Positions 39,001-50,400 of a stretch of 64,000 nt of DNA are shown here, in pieces; position 1 is the first letter of the stretch, and each line of letters begins with the position of its first letter. The notes beneath the pieces are model-generated. The model was not told the origin of the DNA, ran no database searches, and saw only the letters and a list, made by a program, of their open reading frames with translations. Both the position numbers and the translations under genes were made by a program. This stretch comes from Paramacrobiotus metropolitanus (taxonomy: Eukaryota; Tardigrada; Eutardigrada; Parachela; Macrobiotidae): NCBI RefSeq assembly GCF_019649055.1, contig NW_026570224.1:2852001-2916000 (forward strand). Direction: 5' to 3'.

Positions 39001-40624
39001 CAGTAGCTAGTCGAACTTTTGAATGGCTGATCCTTTTCTTCGGTACTGCATATTCCGCCGGGAATCTATAAATTGTTCCTCTTTCAACATGATTAACACT
39101 TGGGTCGTACACCAAAATAAAAAGTGGATCAAGTGAATGAATGCTGCAGTGGAGTGTGGAGTTGAACTACTGGACTCGAAAAATTTGCAAAGGAAGTGGG
39201 ATCACGCATATAGTGAAGATATCAGTACTTGTACTTTCACTACAGTAGAGCAGGAAATGGCTGCTCTAGAGGTAATTCTCTCAGTTAGAAATTTGTACAT
39301 TTTGCAATACTGAACTTTTTTAAACTTAACAAGCATGTCGCAAATTTGATGTACTAACCACGTCGCAACAGAAACTATTAAAACAACTTGCGTGACAAAA
39401 ACGACACACAGTAACAAACTACTTACTATATTCAAGGTGGCAAAATATGCAGTACATTAACATAAATTGTTAATACGCTCGGCGCTACCTACGTCCGTGA
39501 GAATCTTACGTTAGTTCCCGTAAATAATCTCTGACCAGTGGCCACAGAATTAAACTGTAGAAAATACGAAAAAAACACTCGAAAATGTAGAAGTCGATAG
39601 CTAGAACTTGTTAGTTGTTGGTTGTTACTTGGTAGTAGTATACAAATAACATTTTAAACATACCGCAGTAAATTATTTTTTTAAAAGTCAAAATTTAAAA
39701 AAATCTAAATAAATACGGAATATTTGCAACTTTGCATCAGAACTCTGTATGGAGTAAAACACTTCAGAGCAAAGCAATATAATTACGGCTTGTCGGCAAG
39801 TATAATTAGCGTTACGAAAATATCGTACTGAACCGCACAATAAAACGTTAAAAATTAAGCAAAACCTCATAGAACAAAACGTCTAATCGCGGAACACGTG
39901 TGAATATTGCCTAGTGCCCGCGTCACAACAAGGAATTACCTAATAAGCGTCATGCCATACCTACACATGTACAATATATATGCGGCACAATCGATGCTCA
40001 ACAGGTGTATTAAACAAAATTATCGCTCACTGTTCATGTTGACTACGCCGCAATTCCATGCATCAAAAACCCCAAATAAGATAAGACCGGCATTGCGATA
40101 AGAATAAATGAATAATGCAATAGTCAATACCAAAACGCTGCCGCCACAGTGCAGAATAACTATACAGGAGTACAGTACATATGTTACCGTGCACACATGC
40201 TGACACGGAAATCATAAAACACGGAAATTTCATAATATTCGCAAGTTCTGAACTGGAATACTGTGGTTCCGGTAACGATATCGAAGTTGGCAAACATTTA
40301 AGGGATTTGATAAAGCGAAGATGCACTCTGTAGTACGTTTACGTATTACGACATAACCTTCGTGATTAAGAACTTTTCGGTATTCAATGCGGCACTTACC
40401 GGAAGCGCCGCTTTGACGGCGCAGTTAGCGTACTTGTCCCAATGGTCATTTTGGCGTTTTATATATCTGACTTTGTTCAAAAATTCAGCATTCGTAGTAA
40501 TTCCGGCTCTCCCATCGCACAGCGATCGCGTCCGACGGAAATAAGGATCCTCTTCCTTTTTCGACTTAGATTTTCCGGTAAAGAAGCGTAAAAACTGGGA
40601 CGTTCGCGAGTCAGTTGCCATCAT
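21057..40624 (-). CDS. PLEKHG4: PLEKHG4/puratrophin-1-like RhoGEF (CRAL-TRIO-like, spectrin-like, DH-PH)
   Basis: This family activates Rho GTPases at the actin cortex through a DH-PH module. Exons: 40624-40400, 34649-34371, 27776-27155, 26672-26499, 26067-25950, 25885-25775, 25666-25550, 25462-25140, 24838-24577, 24409-23333, 23119-22946, 22857-22768, 22634-22491, 22429-22178, 22115-21938, 21798-21688 and 21346-21057, about 1515 aa. N-terminal exons match the PLEKHG4/4B start (LYCPFDAVRWTLLEQI, then GWPLCANGRVIIHL). Exons 5-7 look like the degenerate CRAL-TRIO region, exons 8-10 a helical spectrin-like region. DH begins at ALLVMQELIQTELDYVTALR (about residue 1080) and includes SSYLLRPVQRMGKYALLLKQ. 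PH follows (RLLRQDDMVVW, KRVFLFEELILFSK). The tail is Ser/Pro-rich. The exon 4 to 5 junction is short by one base: a micro-exon or a one-base gap is needed. Exon 1 is joined by phase only. Drosophila quattro is the nearest insect relative I know. Confidence 0.85.
27777..34370 (-). other. Large intron 2 of the RhoGEF gene (6.6 kb)
   Basis: Bounded by a GTAAGG donor at 34370 and a TTTTCAG acceptor at 27777. Inside I find only short open frames without splice support (for example 28630-28866 plus, 78 codons). Other introns of this gene are mostly 70-500 bp, so this one is exceptional and may hold enhancers, an alternative promoter or transposon debris. I recognise no element family in it. Confidence 0.7.
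34650..40399 (-). other. Large intron 1 of the RhoGEF gene (5.75 kb)
   Basis: Runs from a GTAAGT donor at 40399 to a TTTTTCTAG acceptor at 34650. Both borders are phase 0, which lets the exon at 40624-40400 read straight into the next. No gene or repeat family was recognised inside. The joining is inference: the upstream exon could instead be the first exon of a separate transcript. Confidence 0.55.
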
Positions 40625-43600
40625 AGGAACGGATTTAAGCGAAGGATTAGGAATAAATCCTCCTGAGATATCATATCAGCATATATTTCACAAACACAAA
40701 AATGCTAATCCGATTGTGTGAAGGGGTTTTAAAAGATCGCATATGATCAAAAGCTAGCCAGTGGCCCTGTACAGTGCCGACTAAGCGGAACTAAGTCGGC
40801 GCTGTGCGGCAGAGAAGCGTTGGCTGCTCGATTTTCGCCAGCTGTTGTATGACCAATAATGATACATGGCGGTATACGTTACATCAATTGTTTGCGGCTT
40901 GTCGGAGTGTGTAAATTTCCACCGGTTGCAACATATACCGTACATGTGTGTACGTTCATGCCCAATCAGCAGCCTTGTCAAAATTCGTACTACGCAATGA
41001 TCATAGTGATTTTTCAAAATCAATAATTTCATGTCAACCGACGCACAACTTAATTTCTACTTTCTAGATCGCCGTATAACTGCCACTGCACGAATTTTAT
41101 GAGATATAAAAACACTTTTCGCGACCCACAGGCGTCAAAAGAATATGGCTTGTCTGGTCAGTTTAATGAAATGTGAGAAAAAAGTGGTCAGTGCGTTACT
41201 TTATGGCTTCGTGGTAATGGCTTGGTCTGGAAAAAAATTTGGACTCATTAGAAGAAAGATGGCACACATCTGCGGTCTACAAACCAAAACGATTGCCGCT
41301 ATAATGACAAACTAAATCAGGTATGCATGTTTCATGTCGGTAATGTGTGATGGTGCAGTGGGAATATGAAAAATGACAAAGTGTTAGTTGGTGCGTGTAC
41401 GATTGTACGATCGAGCAATACACAAGCTCACTTTGGTGTTGCATTAATTGAATGATGTAATAAAAATTTGGTGACAATATGGCAGTAAAACGGTGTGCAG
41501 ACAATAAATAACATGTGCATTGTGCAGTACCACATAATCTGGTAATAAGTTAATAACTGGATAATTATAGCGATGCCGCTTGGGTTTTTATAAGTATGTG
41601 ATAACAATGAGTTATTAACCATCATTATATTCCGGAGACCGGAGAACAAAAATCAGCTACAAAAGAAGGCAAACCCAAATTGTTTAAATATGCGCATTTC
41701 ACTTTCATTGTTACCATACACAAAGTACATCCGATTGTATTGTAATCACTTTTTATTTTCTATTTTTTTCGACTGGCACGCGCAATCACCGCAATGACAG
41801 ATTGTAAACAAATACACGTACACAGGAATGTTTCTATCATTTTTGCCGTATGACTCCGGTCATTCAGATTCTAGTAGCGTCGGAACTGAACTGAAACATT
41901 TCAAACAAACTTTGATAGTAATTATTATGAGGTTTCGAACCAGAAAAAATCACTGTAAAACACAACAACTTTATACAAGTATACCCGAAGGTGATTAATC
42001 ACCGGAAGTCGTTTCGAAGTGCGGTTCTGGACATTAGAATGCAACTTCCGTAGATATTTTTAACCAGAATAGAAGGAGTCGTATCAACTCCTTGTACTCG
42101 TGTAAAAAGTTAAAACTTTTCCTTTTTTTTCCATAGCCGTCTCGTAGACGGACCACGGGACGGCTATTGCTACAGTCATTGGTATTGCTACTGCCGCATT
42201 TTGCCCAAATTAATGTCTAGTCACTAACCATAAGGAAAACACAATGACCATCGCACATCGTAGCGACGTCTACAACACGTGCGGGAGACGGCGGCAGCAC
42301 AGGCCGATCACAGCAAGGTGGAAAAATACCGGGACATCACCCAAGACTACCTATTCAGCGCTCTGGGCTTCGAGACAGTCGGACCGCCCGGACTGGAGGC
42401 AACCCACATATAACAGTATGTAGTGGGACAGAAGATCCAACAGGAAACCTGCGAAAAGCTGTGCCAACAGAATTTCTGCGCCAGCGGATCAGCATCGAAA
42501 TCCATCGATGATCGAGGCAATGCGGCAACGCCGGCATCTATCCTGGGAAAGGCACCGACAGGAGCAAATTTAGATCAGATATTCTCTGGGAATAGACTGC
42601 GTGGGTCAGTTTATGTTGAGTAATCAGTGAATTTATCTTAAGACTGTGTAAGATGTGTACGTTTACGAAGATTAACGAAATTAATAATATTTTTAAAAAA
42701 AACCATAAGTAAGCAGATGTACATACTTCCCAGTAAGTACAGTACTGCAAATATGCGTTATCCATGTAACCGCACCCCTTAAATTCACGGGTCTGCTGTC
42801 GCTGCTCCGCCCGAGGCGTCGTTTTTGTGAATCAGAAAATTCTGCTTCTTAAGTACAGTACCAAGGCAGATAGATCTCAATACAAGCAACCCCACTGAGG
42901 GCGGGATTTGCAATGACGAAAGCGGTAGAGTAGCCAGAATTGCCGAAGAACACCGTAAAAGCCAGAGTTTATTAAGCTTTTCAAAGCTTTTTTGTGTTTC
43001 TTTAGTCGTTTTCACTCTTTTATTGCAGTTGGGATTTTATTTCTAATATAAAATCAGCAATAGGAAGAGGCAACATGATTAAGTACGGTGCGGCAAGTTG
43101 CAAAGCGGCTGTTGGCAACTTGGTTTCTACCGGTATACGGCAAAATTATTACTGCACGAGTTGGTTTTGTTGATTTATTCCAACGAAACTTTTCAAAATC
43201 TAAGAAAAAAATGAAGCAGATACTGAACTGAACAATGTGCAAAATTAAAGAACTAATTGGGACTAATTTACACGGAGAGTACCGAGATTGTATAATCACG
43301 CATCGGTGATTTAATATGAACAGTTGCACACAGTACCGCACAGTGCACATTGCATTAGTATGGGGAAAATTATTAAAAAATAGTGAGAAATTGATTGTAA
43401 GTCATGCACGTTACATATTTAAAGGTTTTTTTATTTATAAAAGTAGAGGAAGTTAATACGCATATTTTGCAGTTCGAATCCCATTCAACAGAAACAGAAA
43501 AAGGGGAGCAAACCGATTTTTCCCAGCATTTTACTATAGCCGCGCTAATATGCGAGCTACTCTACTGATGACGTAACGAGTCAGTGGTATTGCCTGTATT

Positions 43601-43837
43601 AAGATCTGCCCTGACAGTACTAGTAATTTCAAAATGTAATAACTGTGTGAATTAACCATGAGCACTGAGAACTCTACATGTATAGTCACTATAGGGTACT
43701 GCAATAAATAATTATTAGTTCACTTCTTCCGTATACTGCTGTTCCTTTTTGGAAGACTACGGTATTCCACTTAAATTCTGTTTTCCCATCGGCCATAATT
43801 AACTCTTTCCCAGTCGTGTGTGAACACAGTTTGAATT
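40625..43837. other. Divergent intergenic region RhoGEF / PCC1
   Basis: 3.2 kb between the start of the RhoGEF (minus) and PCC1 (plus). Apart from the retroelement remnant near 42.1-42.6 kb I see no coding frame with support. It should contain the RhoGEF promoter and the promoter of the PCC1-CTU2 pair. Confidence 0.5.
42130..42620 (+). mobile_element. Decayed retroelement remnant (C-terminal tail of a reverse-transcriptase polyprotein, probably non-LTR)
   Basis: Around 42290-42545 the plus strand encodes scattered blocks that recall the tail found after the reverse transcriptase in many invertebrate retroelements: an alanine-rich helix followed by a K-x-x-K-Y motif, a Y-x-F...E-T-x-G-P block, and later F-L-R-Q-R-I-S and G-N-A-A blocks. 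The copy is broken, with several interruptions, and its frame is lost. No ends, target-site duplication or poly-A tail could be defined. A 9-bp inverted repeat (ATAGCCGTC / GACGGCTAT, 42133-42167) lies just upstream. It is an old fossil. Family assignment is uncertain: LINE-like is the most likely, but I cannot exclude other retroelements. Confidence 0.45.
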
Positions 43838-44266
43838 ATGTCGGCAGATGCTGTGTGTGCTGAAGGATCGACTCTGTAAAGAACTTGCTTATTGTAATCG
43901 CACGTACTCAGTATCGCAGATATCTTTTGTTTTCAGAACAATTATCATACCATTTCCCTCCGCGGGGCTTGCCGAGATAGCATACCGGACCTTGTCGGTG
44001 GACAAAGAGCCAGCACGCGGAAGCGTACAGAAGACGCTCTTCCTCTGCGGAAGCGATTTAAAAGCGTAAGATCAGCTACATGGATATGATTGATATGGAT
44101 ATGATTGTATCATTCATATGCATTCCGGGTTCACAATCTTTATCCTCTGTGTCATAGAGTGCTGGTGGCCAAGGATATCAAAAACTTGCGCACTGCTTCT
44201 AATAAGTATTTGGATTATGTGAAACTCACCATCGAAACCATTCATCGGTTCGGAGGGAAACAGTGA
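43838..44266 (+). CDS. LAGE3: KEOPS complex subunit PCC1 (LAGE3-like)
   Basis: PCC1 is the dimerisation subunit of KEOPS, which makes N6-threonylcarbamoyl-adenosine (t6A) at position 37 of tRNAs that read ANN codons. Three exons, 43838-43875, 43937-44065 and 44158-44266, give 91 aa with exact phases. The PCC1 fold signature is present: IIIPFPSAGLAEIAYRTLSVD (human LAGE3: SVPFPTPLEAEIAHGSLAPD), then LRTASNKYLDYVKLTIETI and the terminal HRFGGKQ. Length equals that of the core family; vertebrate LAGE3 has an extra N-terminal tail. Only 66 bp separate its stop from the CTU2 ATG on the same strand, with no AATAAA between, so the two may be transcribed together. The first exon is short and inferred from phase, but its ATG and donor are good. 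Confidence 0.88.
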
Positions 44267-44332
44267 GCCTGACTGAGTTTTTTAAGAGTTCTTCGCTGCC
44301 GTGCGTCAAATTAGTGGCAACACGCGCTCAAC

Positions 44333-47182
44333 ATGTGTCAGGTGGATGAGGATGATTTGGAGAAGGTTTCTGCTCCTGCGCCTGTCTTAACGTAACAGAC
44401 ATTTTATGAATTTTTTAAAAAGCGTGAAGATGATGATTGTTGAATAAGGTGAAATACCGCCGTTTCCCAAATTATTTCAGGCTGGCCGACAAGAAACAGA
44501 TTTGTGTCAAATGCGGTGAAGAAGCGGTTATTCATTTGCGGGATGAGGATTCCAAGTGTGGCAAATGCTTTATTCACTCTGTAATACAGAAATTCCGGAC
44601 AGTTCTGTCAAAATACCAGATTTCGAAGTGCCGGGAACGAATTCTGGTGGCTGTGACTGGTGGAGCCGCTTCTTCCACTCTTCTTCAATTAATTCAGGAA
44701 GTGCGTAATTGACGAAAGAAATATGTTCAGTTACTTGAACTGAAATACTGAAAAATTTCTCTTAATATTTGCTTTAGCTCCGGCGGCGCTCCGCGGATTT
44801 TCTTAGTCCAGGTTTTCTTAGTCCGCGGATTTTCTTAGTCTTGCTCTATTCCAGAATAATTTTTCCAGCCGTCAGTGTTTTATTTTATGTTTTACTATGG
44901 TTATATGCAGCTAACTCCTCTCCCTTTTCCTTTTTATGACGTACCATGTTTTTGTGATAGTTTTTTCGTGTTTTTAGCGATGAGATTACCATTAACAGTT
45001 TTTTTTATTTGACTAGGCCACTGGGGCGTCCCACCATAGCCGGCTGTATTTCGTACCAGTTGTTATCCATATCGATGGTTTGTACGAAATCTGTTGTTTT
45101 GGTATTTGATTGTCATTGTGCTTCATCAGAACAGCTGCTTTTGCAGAATCGATTGGCGACTCTAGCGCAAGTGATACTTCCTCTTCCGAAAGAATTCAAA
45201 GTGTTTTAGCTGTTGCCGAGAAAATAAATCAGTCCTGGGATCGACTGTATTCTACTTCGGACATGGTAATAATTAGCTGACAAATTGTATCCGTTTTCTT
45301 TAATGCAGGATATGACGATTATTTTGTGTTATTACGTCTTGCGTAGTTCTTGTAATACTTCTAGTAGGGTGCACTTTATATAGTGACTAATGACAGAAAG
45401 AATTTGTCTTCGTGAAGGTTTTCGCCAACGAAACGGAACCTTGCTCTTTTACTCTGCCGGAAGATACTGGAATGTCAAAGCAACACTGTTCGTATCGTAA
45501 TCGACTTCACTCACTTCTAGATTCTGTGCGTTCCAGTACTGCTAAAGAAGAACTGATTAAACTCCTCAGGTAAGGGTCAAAATGTGAAGCCTGACTAGTT
45601 TATGTGTATTAAAAGAATTTTAGAAAGATGACATCGGTGTTAACAGTTGCTTTCTACTGTAGTACGCCTAACATGAATTTGATTTCGGTGATAGAACTTC
45701 ATATGCGTTAGGTTGTTGCCTTTGTGTATTCTGTCGTCGATTAAAGCTGTACACCGGAAGTTAAGGTTTTGTTGTATTGAGGGTTACAATCTTTTTAGGT
45801 TGAAGTTACTAAAACGTATTGGAAAACAGTTGGCCATTACAAAAATTTTTGTTGGTGACTGTGTTGACCGCTTGGCGGTGCAGTTGATCACGAATACAGC
45901 ACTGGGCAAAGGCAAACATCTCCCCATCGATCTGGGATATGTAGACTCTCGGGATCCTGACTTCGCGATTATCCGACCTTTGAAGGAAATCACTATGAAG
46001 GAAATTCTAATGTTCAGTCAGCTGAACCATGTTGCAACCCTTCAGGGATCATCAACTTCCGAGCAGAAATCGACTGTGTTCGGAATGACTAGAAGTTTCG
46101 TTTCCGACTTACAGCAAGAGTTCCCACAGACTGTGACAACGTTATGTAAAACGGCTGATAAGTTGGCTGTTTCCAAAATTGTTGGCAATAGTCGACAGGA
46201 TCTGCTCTGTGATATATGTGCGGTAAGACTAAATTCCATAATAGTAAAAACAATTTTTGTTGCCGTGCGTACTGCTACACACTTATTGGTCACGTTAACT
46301 ATTTTCATATTAGAAAAATATACATTTGATTACAGTCGTACGTTAACCGTCGCTAAGTCTAGCTTCACCGAGAGCAAATGTTGTTTTTAAGAAATCGAGC
46401 AGTGTTTGTACCAGTGGAAAAACACATTTTTTTAGAACAGAGTTTTTGTTGTTATTTTCGCATGATTTGCAAGTTGGTTGGCTAGGGCCCGGTTGATTCA
46501 AGTGCATCCAGTAACTCGTCTTGTACTGCGGAAGGATCTATAGTGCTGTCCTTGAAGCTTACGTCGTCTGTGGATATGGAAAACGCATTCAGCCAAGATA
46601 ACACTTGCGCACGAACAGATGCTGCCTGCCAGTCAGAAGATAAAGAATCGGGGAATTGTTGCCAGACTTCCAAGAAACCGGTGGCAAACCTGTGCTATTT
46701 CTGTCGATGGATGCTCAGTGAAATGGTTAGCAATACTTTTTTATCACATTTTATTTTTTTGTGCTTTCAGTCTTTTAATATACTCTTGCATAGTTACTGT
46801 TTTGGTTCTAAATTACTTGCATATTAACATATTCTTTCATAGTTACTGTTTTGGCTGTAAATTACTCCGTGAGGCCGCTACGTGACTGAAGGAGCGTAAA
46901 TTTCCTTGTAATATATTCGTAGTGTTGGAGATGTTAATTTTTGTGTTTGGGTTTTGGGATTTTTTAAAAAAGTATGCGATCCGCGTATTTTCCCACTCTG
47001 TTAAAATTGTGCTTTATCCTGAGATTTCAAGTGTTTCTATGTAAATATGTTGGTTTATTTTGCAGAAAGATCCGGAACTGTTGCCGGCAACATTTAGTAT
47101 GCCGGCATCTTTGGAGAATCGACGACAGCAGATGCGCGAATCCATTCAGGAGTTCCTTTTAGACGATGCTGAAGATGTCTGA
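44333..47182 (+). CDS. CTU2: Cytoplasmic tRNA 2-thiolation protein 2 (CTU2/NCS2)
   Basis: CTU2 pairs with CTU1 to thiolate U34 of tRNA-Lys, -Glu and -Gln (part of mcm5s2U), using sulfur passed from URM1. Exons: 44333-44391, 44481-44700, 45017-45101, 45135-45265, 45397-45569, 45799-46222, 46486-46725 and 47066-47182, 482 aa. All phases close. The N-terminus MCQVDEDD matches the human MCQVGED start. Zinc-binding cysteines appear as CVKCGEE...KCGKCF and again as CDICA...CYFC near the C-terminus. The PP-loop is deg­enerate (VTGGAASS), as is usual for CTU2 versus CTU1. The block KIFVGDCVDRLAVQLITNTALGKG is strongly conserved. Intron 3 (45102-45134) is only 33 nt. It is needed to avoid an in-frame TGA and keep phase. 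A polyadenylation signal AATAAA lies at 47270-47275. Confidence 0.93.
44791..44840. repeat. Small direct repeat in CTU2 intron 2
   Basis: CCGCGGATTTTCTTAGTC occurs at 44791-44808 and 44823-44840, with a partial GGTTTTCTTAGTC copy between. It lies inside CTU2 intron 2 and looks like a local slippage or duplication product. Confidence 0.75.
46784..46865. repeat. Imperfect tandem duplication in CTU2 intron 7
   Basis: A 33-bp unit with core CATAGTTACTGTTTTGG occurs at 46784-46816 and again at 46833-46865 with three mismatches. It lies between the last two CTU2 exons. Confidence 0.7.
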
Positions 47183-47496
47183 ATTGGCCTTTTAGAATTT
47201 GTATTTTGTTACAGTTACATGTACGCCATATAGGCCACCGTCACAGGACCAACCAGTACGCCTTTTGTGAATAAAACAACGGCTTTCACAATACGGTTTC
47301 TCTCCCGTTTCACACTCAGGGGATATGCTGAAAGAAGGGCATAGACATTTGAGCTCGAACGAGATTGGGCACTTTGTGCTGTGTTCACAGAGAATACCAC
47401 TTAATTGTTTGGGGTAACGAAACGCCAGGAAAAAATGCCAGCGTGATTTTATGCAAGTTATGTTCTGTGAGAAATTGAAGCCGGCAGGTTGCTGTT
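47183..47496. terminator. Convergent 3' region CTU2 / calbindin with polyadenylation signal
   Basis: 314 bp between two facing stop codons. A plus-strand AATAAA at 47270-47275, 88 nt after the CTU2 stop, is the likely CTU2 polyadenylation signal. The calbindin 3' UTR must overlap or abut it, so the two transcripts may be partly antisense. Confidence 0.5.
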
Positions 47497-50400
47497 TCAA
47501 GGGCTTTCAGTTGGTGTGCCAGCTTCCTTCTGCTCATCCTCGGCGGCGGTTTTAGCAATGGCCAAGAGGATCATTGTCAGTTCTTTCTGGTTGATTTTTC
47601 CATCGTGATTGATGTCACAGCCCTTGATAATTGCATCATAAAAGGCCTCCAAATCGTCCATGTCGTACTCCGATTTGGCGAGTTCCAAAAGATCCTTGCA
47701 TAATCCGTACAGCTCTTCGTTTTCTATCATACCATTACCATCCTGAAAACATTGACGGCTATTATTGAATTTCGCATCCATGTAACTGATACCAAAAAAG
47801 AAATTAATAAGAAAAGAAAGGAAAGCGCACATTTTGTACGAATCCATATGCCGAGATTAGTCTATACTCTTACTTAACGTAACGTAGCACTAGCAATCAT
47901 GTTGTAAATTCAAATCGCTTGTGTGATTTTAATATTAGAATACTGTAATGCCCTTACCCTATCATAGAGCACGAAAACGTTTTCCACATCTTGAGCAGTA
48001 AGGGTCCGAAGTGAACCCTAGAATCAGAATTGCTCCGTTATGGAATAAGAGGAAATTCAAAAAGTTTCTACTTTCTGGCCTTTTTGGCCCTGCTCCGATC
48101 CTCTTGCCTTGAAAACGGCCCGGTTCAAGAAGTTCTCCTTGACCGGTAAAAGTCTGCAATTACAAATGCCATACTTCAAGTATTTATTATCAGATTTCAA
48201 GAATTGACGTTATTTTACGGTGTTAACTGTTAAAATAGAAATGTTCCATGGCTGCCGTTGCATGAAGGTCAACTCAGCCCAAACGTACGTTAAGTACAGT
48301 AGACTATCTATATTATGAGTACGAGTATCTTTACTTACCGATCATCAGGCATACGAGTACTACTACAGATACAAGCTTAACAGTAAGGTAGATCGTTTGT
48401 CGCCGTCGTATTATGCCCTGATATGACTGCGACAATGGTACAGTGAATATGATTGACTGTGGTACAACAGTTTCCCCAAATAATTTTTGATAAATAACCG
48501 ATAAATATAAATACTTATGTTACATATTATTATTCATAATTTTCATAACTGCCCATTATGCTGCAATGCATCCTTTTGTACTCTTGTTATTAAACAGCGA
48601 TTCGTATAACCCCATTGGAAAACAAACGGCAAACCATAAAGTCAAATCGTAAACCTTAAATTTTGCGTAGGTATTCTATATGTACATTGTTCAGTGATCA
48701 TTAATAAATCAATCGAAATATATACCGCCCGATGCGAAGTGTACAGTTACAGGTACATACTGGATTTTTTGCCACAAACTATGCACTGGACAGTTTCTGG
48801 GCTTAATTATAAGTTAGTTAAGTACTCTAATGAAATTTCAGTTAAATAGCTGTCGAAGTCGTTGATAAACATTAAACTTCAATAACTGATTTTAAGAATG
48901 GACGGATGCAGCTATTTTTTCTTGTTTTAGATACCGGTAGAACTGCACAAAAATGGTTGATCCTACTTTTTCCAAAGCCATGAAGTAATAATTACGAAGT
49001 ACCGTATTTAACTCATAACCAGCAATGTGCTGGCTATATGCTAAAGTGGATTACCGAATATTTAACAGAGTACCCATAGTACACGAACCACAATATAAAC
49101 CTCAAGGGAACCATGCCATGTTTGGGCTGTAGTACAAAATGCACCATGTTGAATATATCTCTAGCCTCTGCATGCACATAAAGAATTCTGACTGAAGATT
49201 AGATAACGTTATTCAATTTTAATTAGCTGTGACGTAAGCAGTATTTTACCTTCCTGTTATTCGGATCCTACGATCAATGTAATAAATAAAATCTTACTGA
49301 GCCATTTCGCTTAATTGCAGTTTCCCGTCTTTATTTGTATCAAAAATCCTCAGCTGCAATAACAAAAGTGATCAAAATGCAGCATATAAAGTAGCACATT
49401 TGTTTTAATATATCAGCATATAAAAGGTGGCAGGTACTCATAAAGATCATACGGTGACCTTTAAATTACTTACAATGGAATCCGTGTATTCCAGTAATTT
49501 ATCATCATCCAGTGCGGCACTACTGTTTGAGCGAAGAATCACTGCTCTTAAGAAATCCTACAAATCAACCAACTATAGGGTTACGATAATAAAATGTGGA
49601 TGCAGCAAAGTAGCCATTATTGTTGCTTGAGATGTCTCATAGCTCAATATATTCGTTTAATTTTACTTTACATACTACATTGGCGGTGTTTTTGGCGTAA
49701 CCCCTTGCCTATTCCATTCAACGAGCGGCGTCGTTTTTTTCTCGTACAATAATTATTACAGTGATTAATTACCGAAACCATGCTCAAACTAATGTTCCTT
49801 TAACACTTGAGCTTTTTCATTTGTTTTGTTGAACAACGTTATAAAATGGGCGATACAGCATCACCAACCAAGTAGTACTACTTATTTGTTTCGAAACCAA
49901 TAAATGTCACGGAACTTACCTTCAATTCGTCTGCCTCGATGTACCCGCTATAATCTTTGTCAAACTGTTTCCATATCTGCATAGAACAATAACTTTGTAT
50001 ACGTAGCATGTAAATTTAGTAATTTTCCACATTTTAGTTTTATACAAATCGTTTCACCGGCTTGTTTAAAATGTCTATAACAGTTCATTTTTGGATTGCG
50101 TACATTATATCATTATTACGGCACGCAAAGGGCCAACTTAGGAGCTATTGTGAGCGTGAATCCCGTTTCGATTACCCAGAGATTAAGCCCGTTCATCCTC
50201 CCTGTTATGGGTTGTTATCTTAGGAGATTTAAATTTAAAATTGCAATCAGAATCGATAATAGCCGCAGTGTGTGTCTGGGCGACGACTAATAGGAGCCAG
50301 TTAGTTTTTCGTCTGATTTAACAGGAACAAGCGCAGTATGAGGGCAATTTTCCATGGGACAACCAGAGGAAGAAGAACAAAGTACACGATCGATCGTAGT

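Noticed and set aside
42355-42537. Minus-strand 60-codon frame near 42.4 kb
   Set aside because: It is antisense to the decayed retroelement remnant and has no support of its own.
43470-43490. GTTCGAATCCC resembling a tRNA T-arm box B
   Set aside because: No matching A box or cloverleaf could be folded around it.
45713-46390. 225-codon single-exon protein in the CTU2 region
   Set aside because: Only 45799-46222 is coding: it is bounded by a TTTTTAG acceptor and a GTAAG donor, and the flanks are intron.
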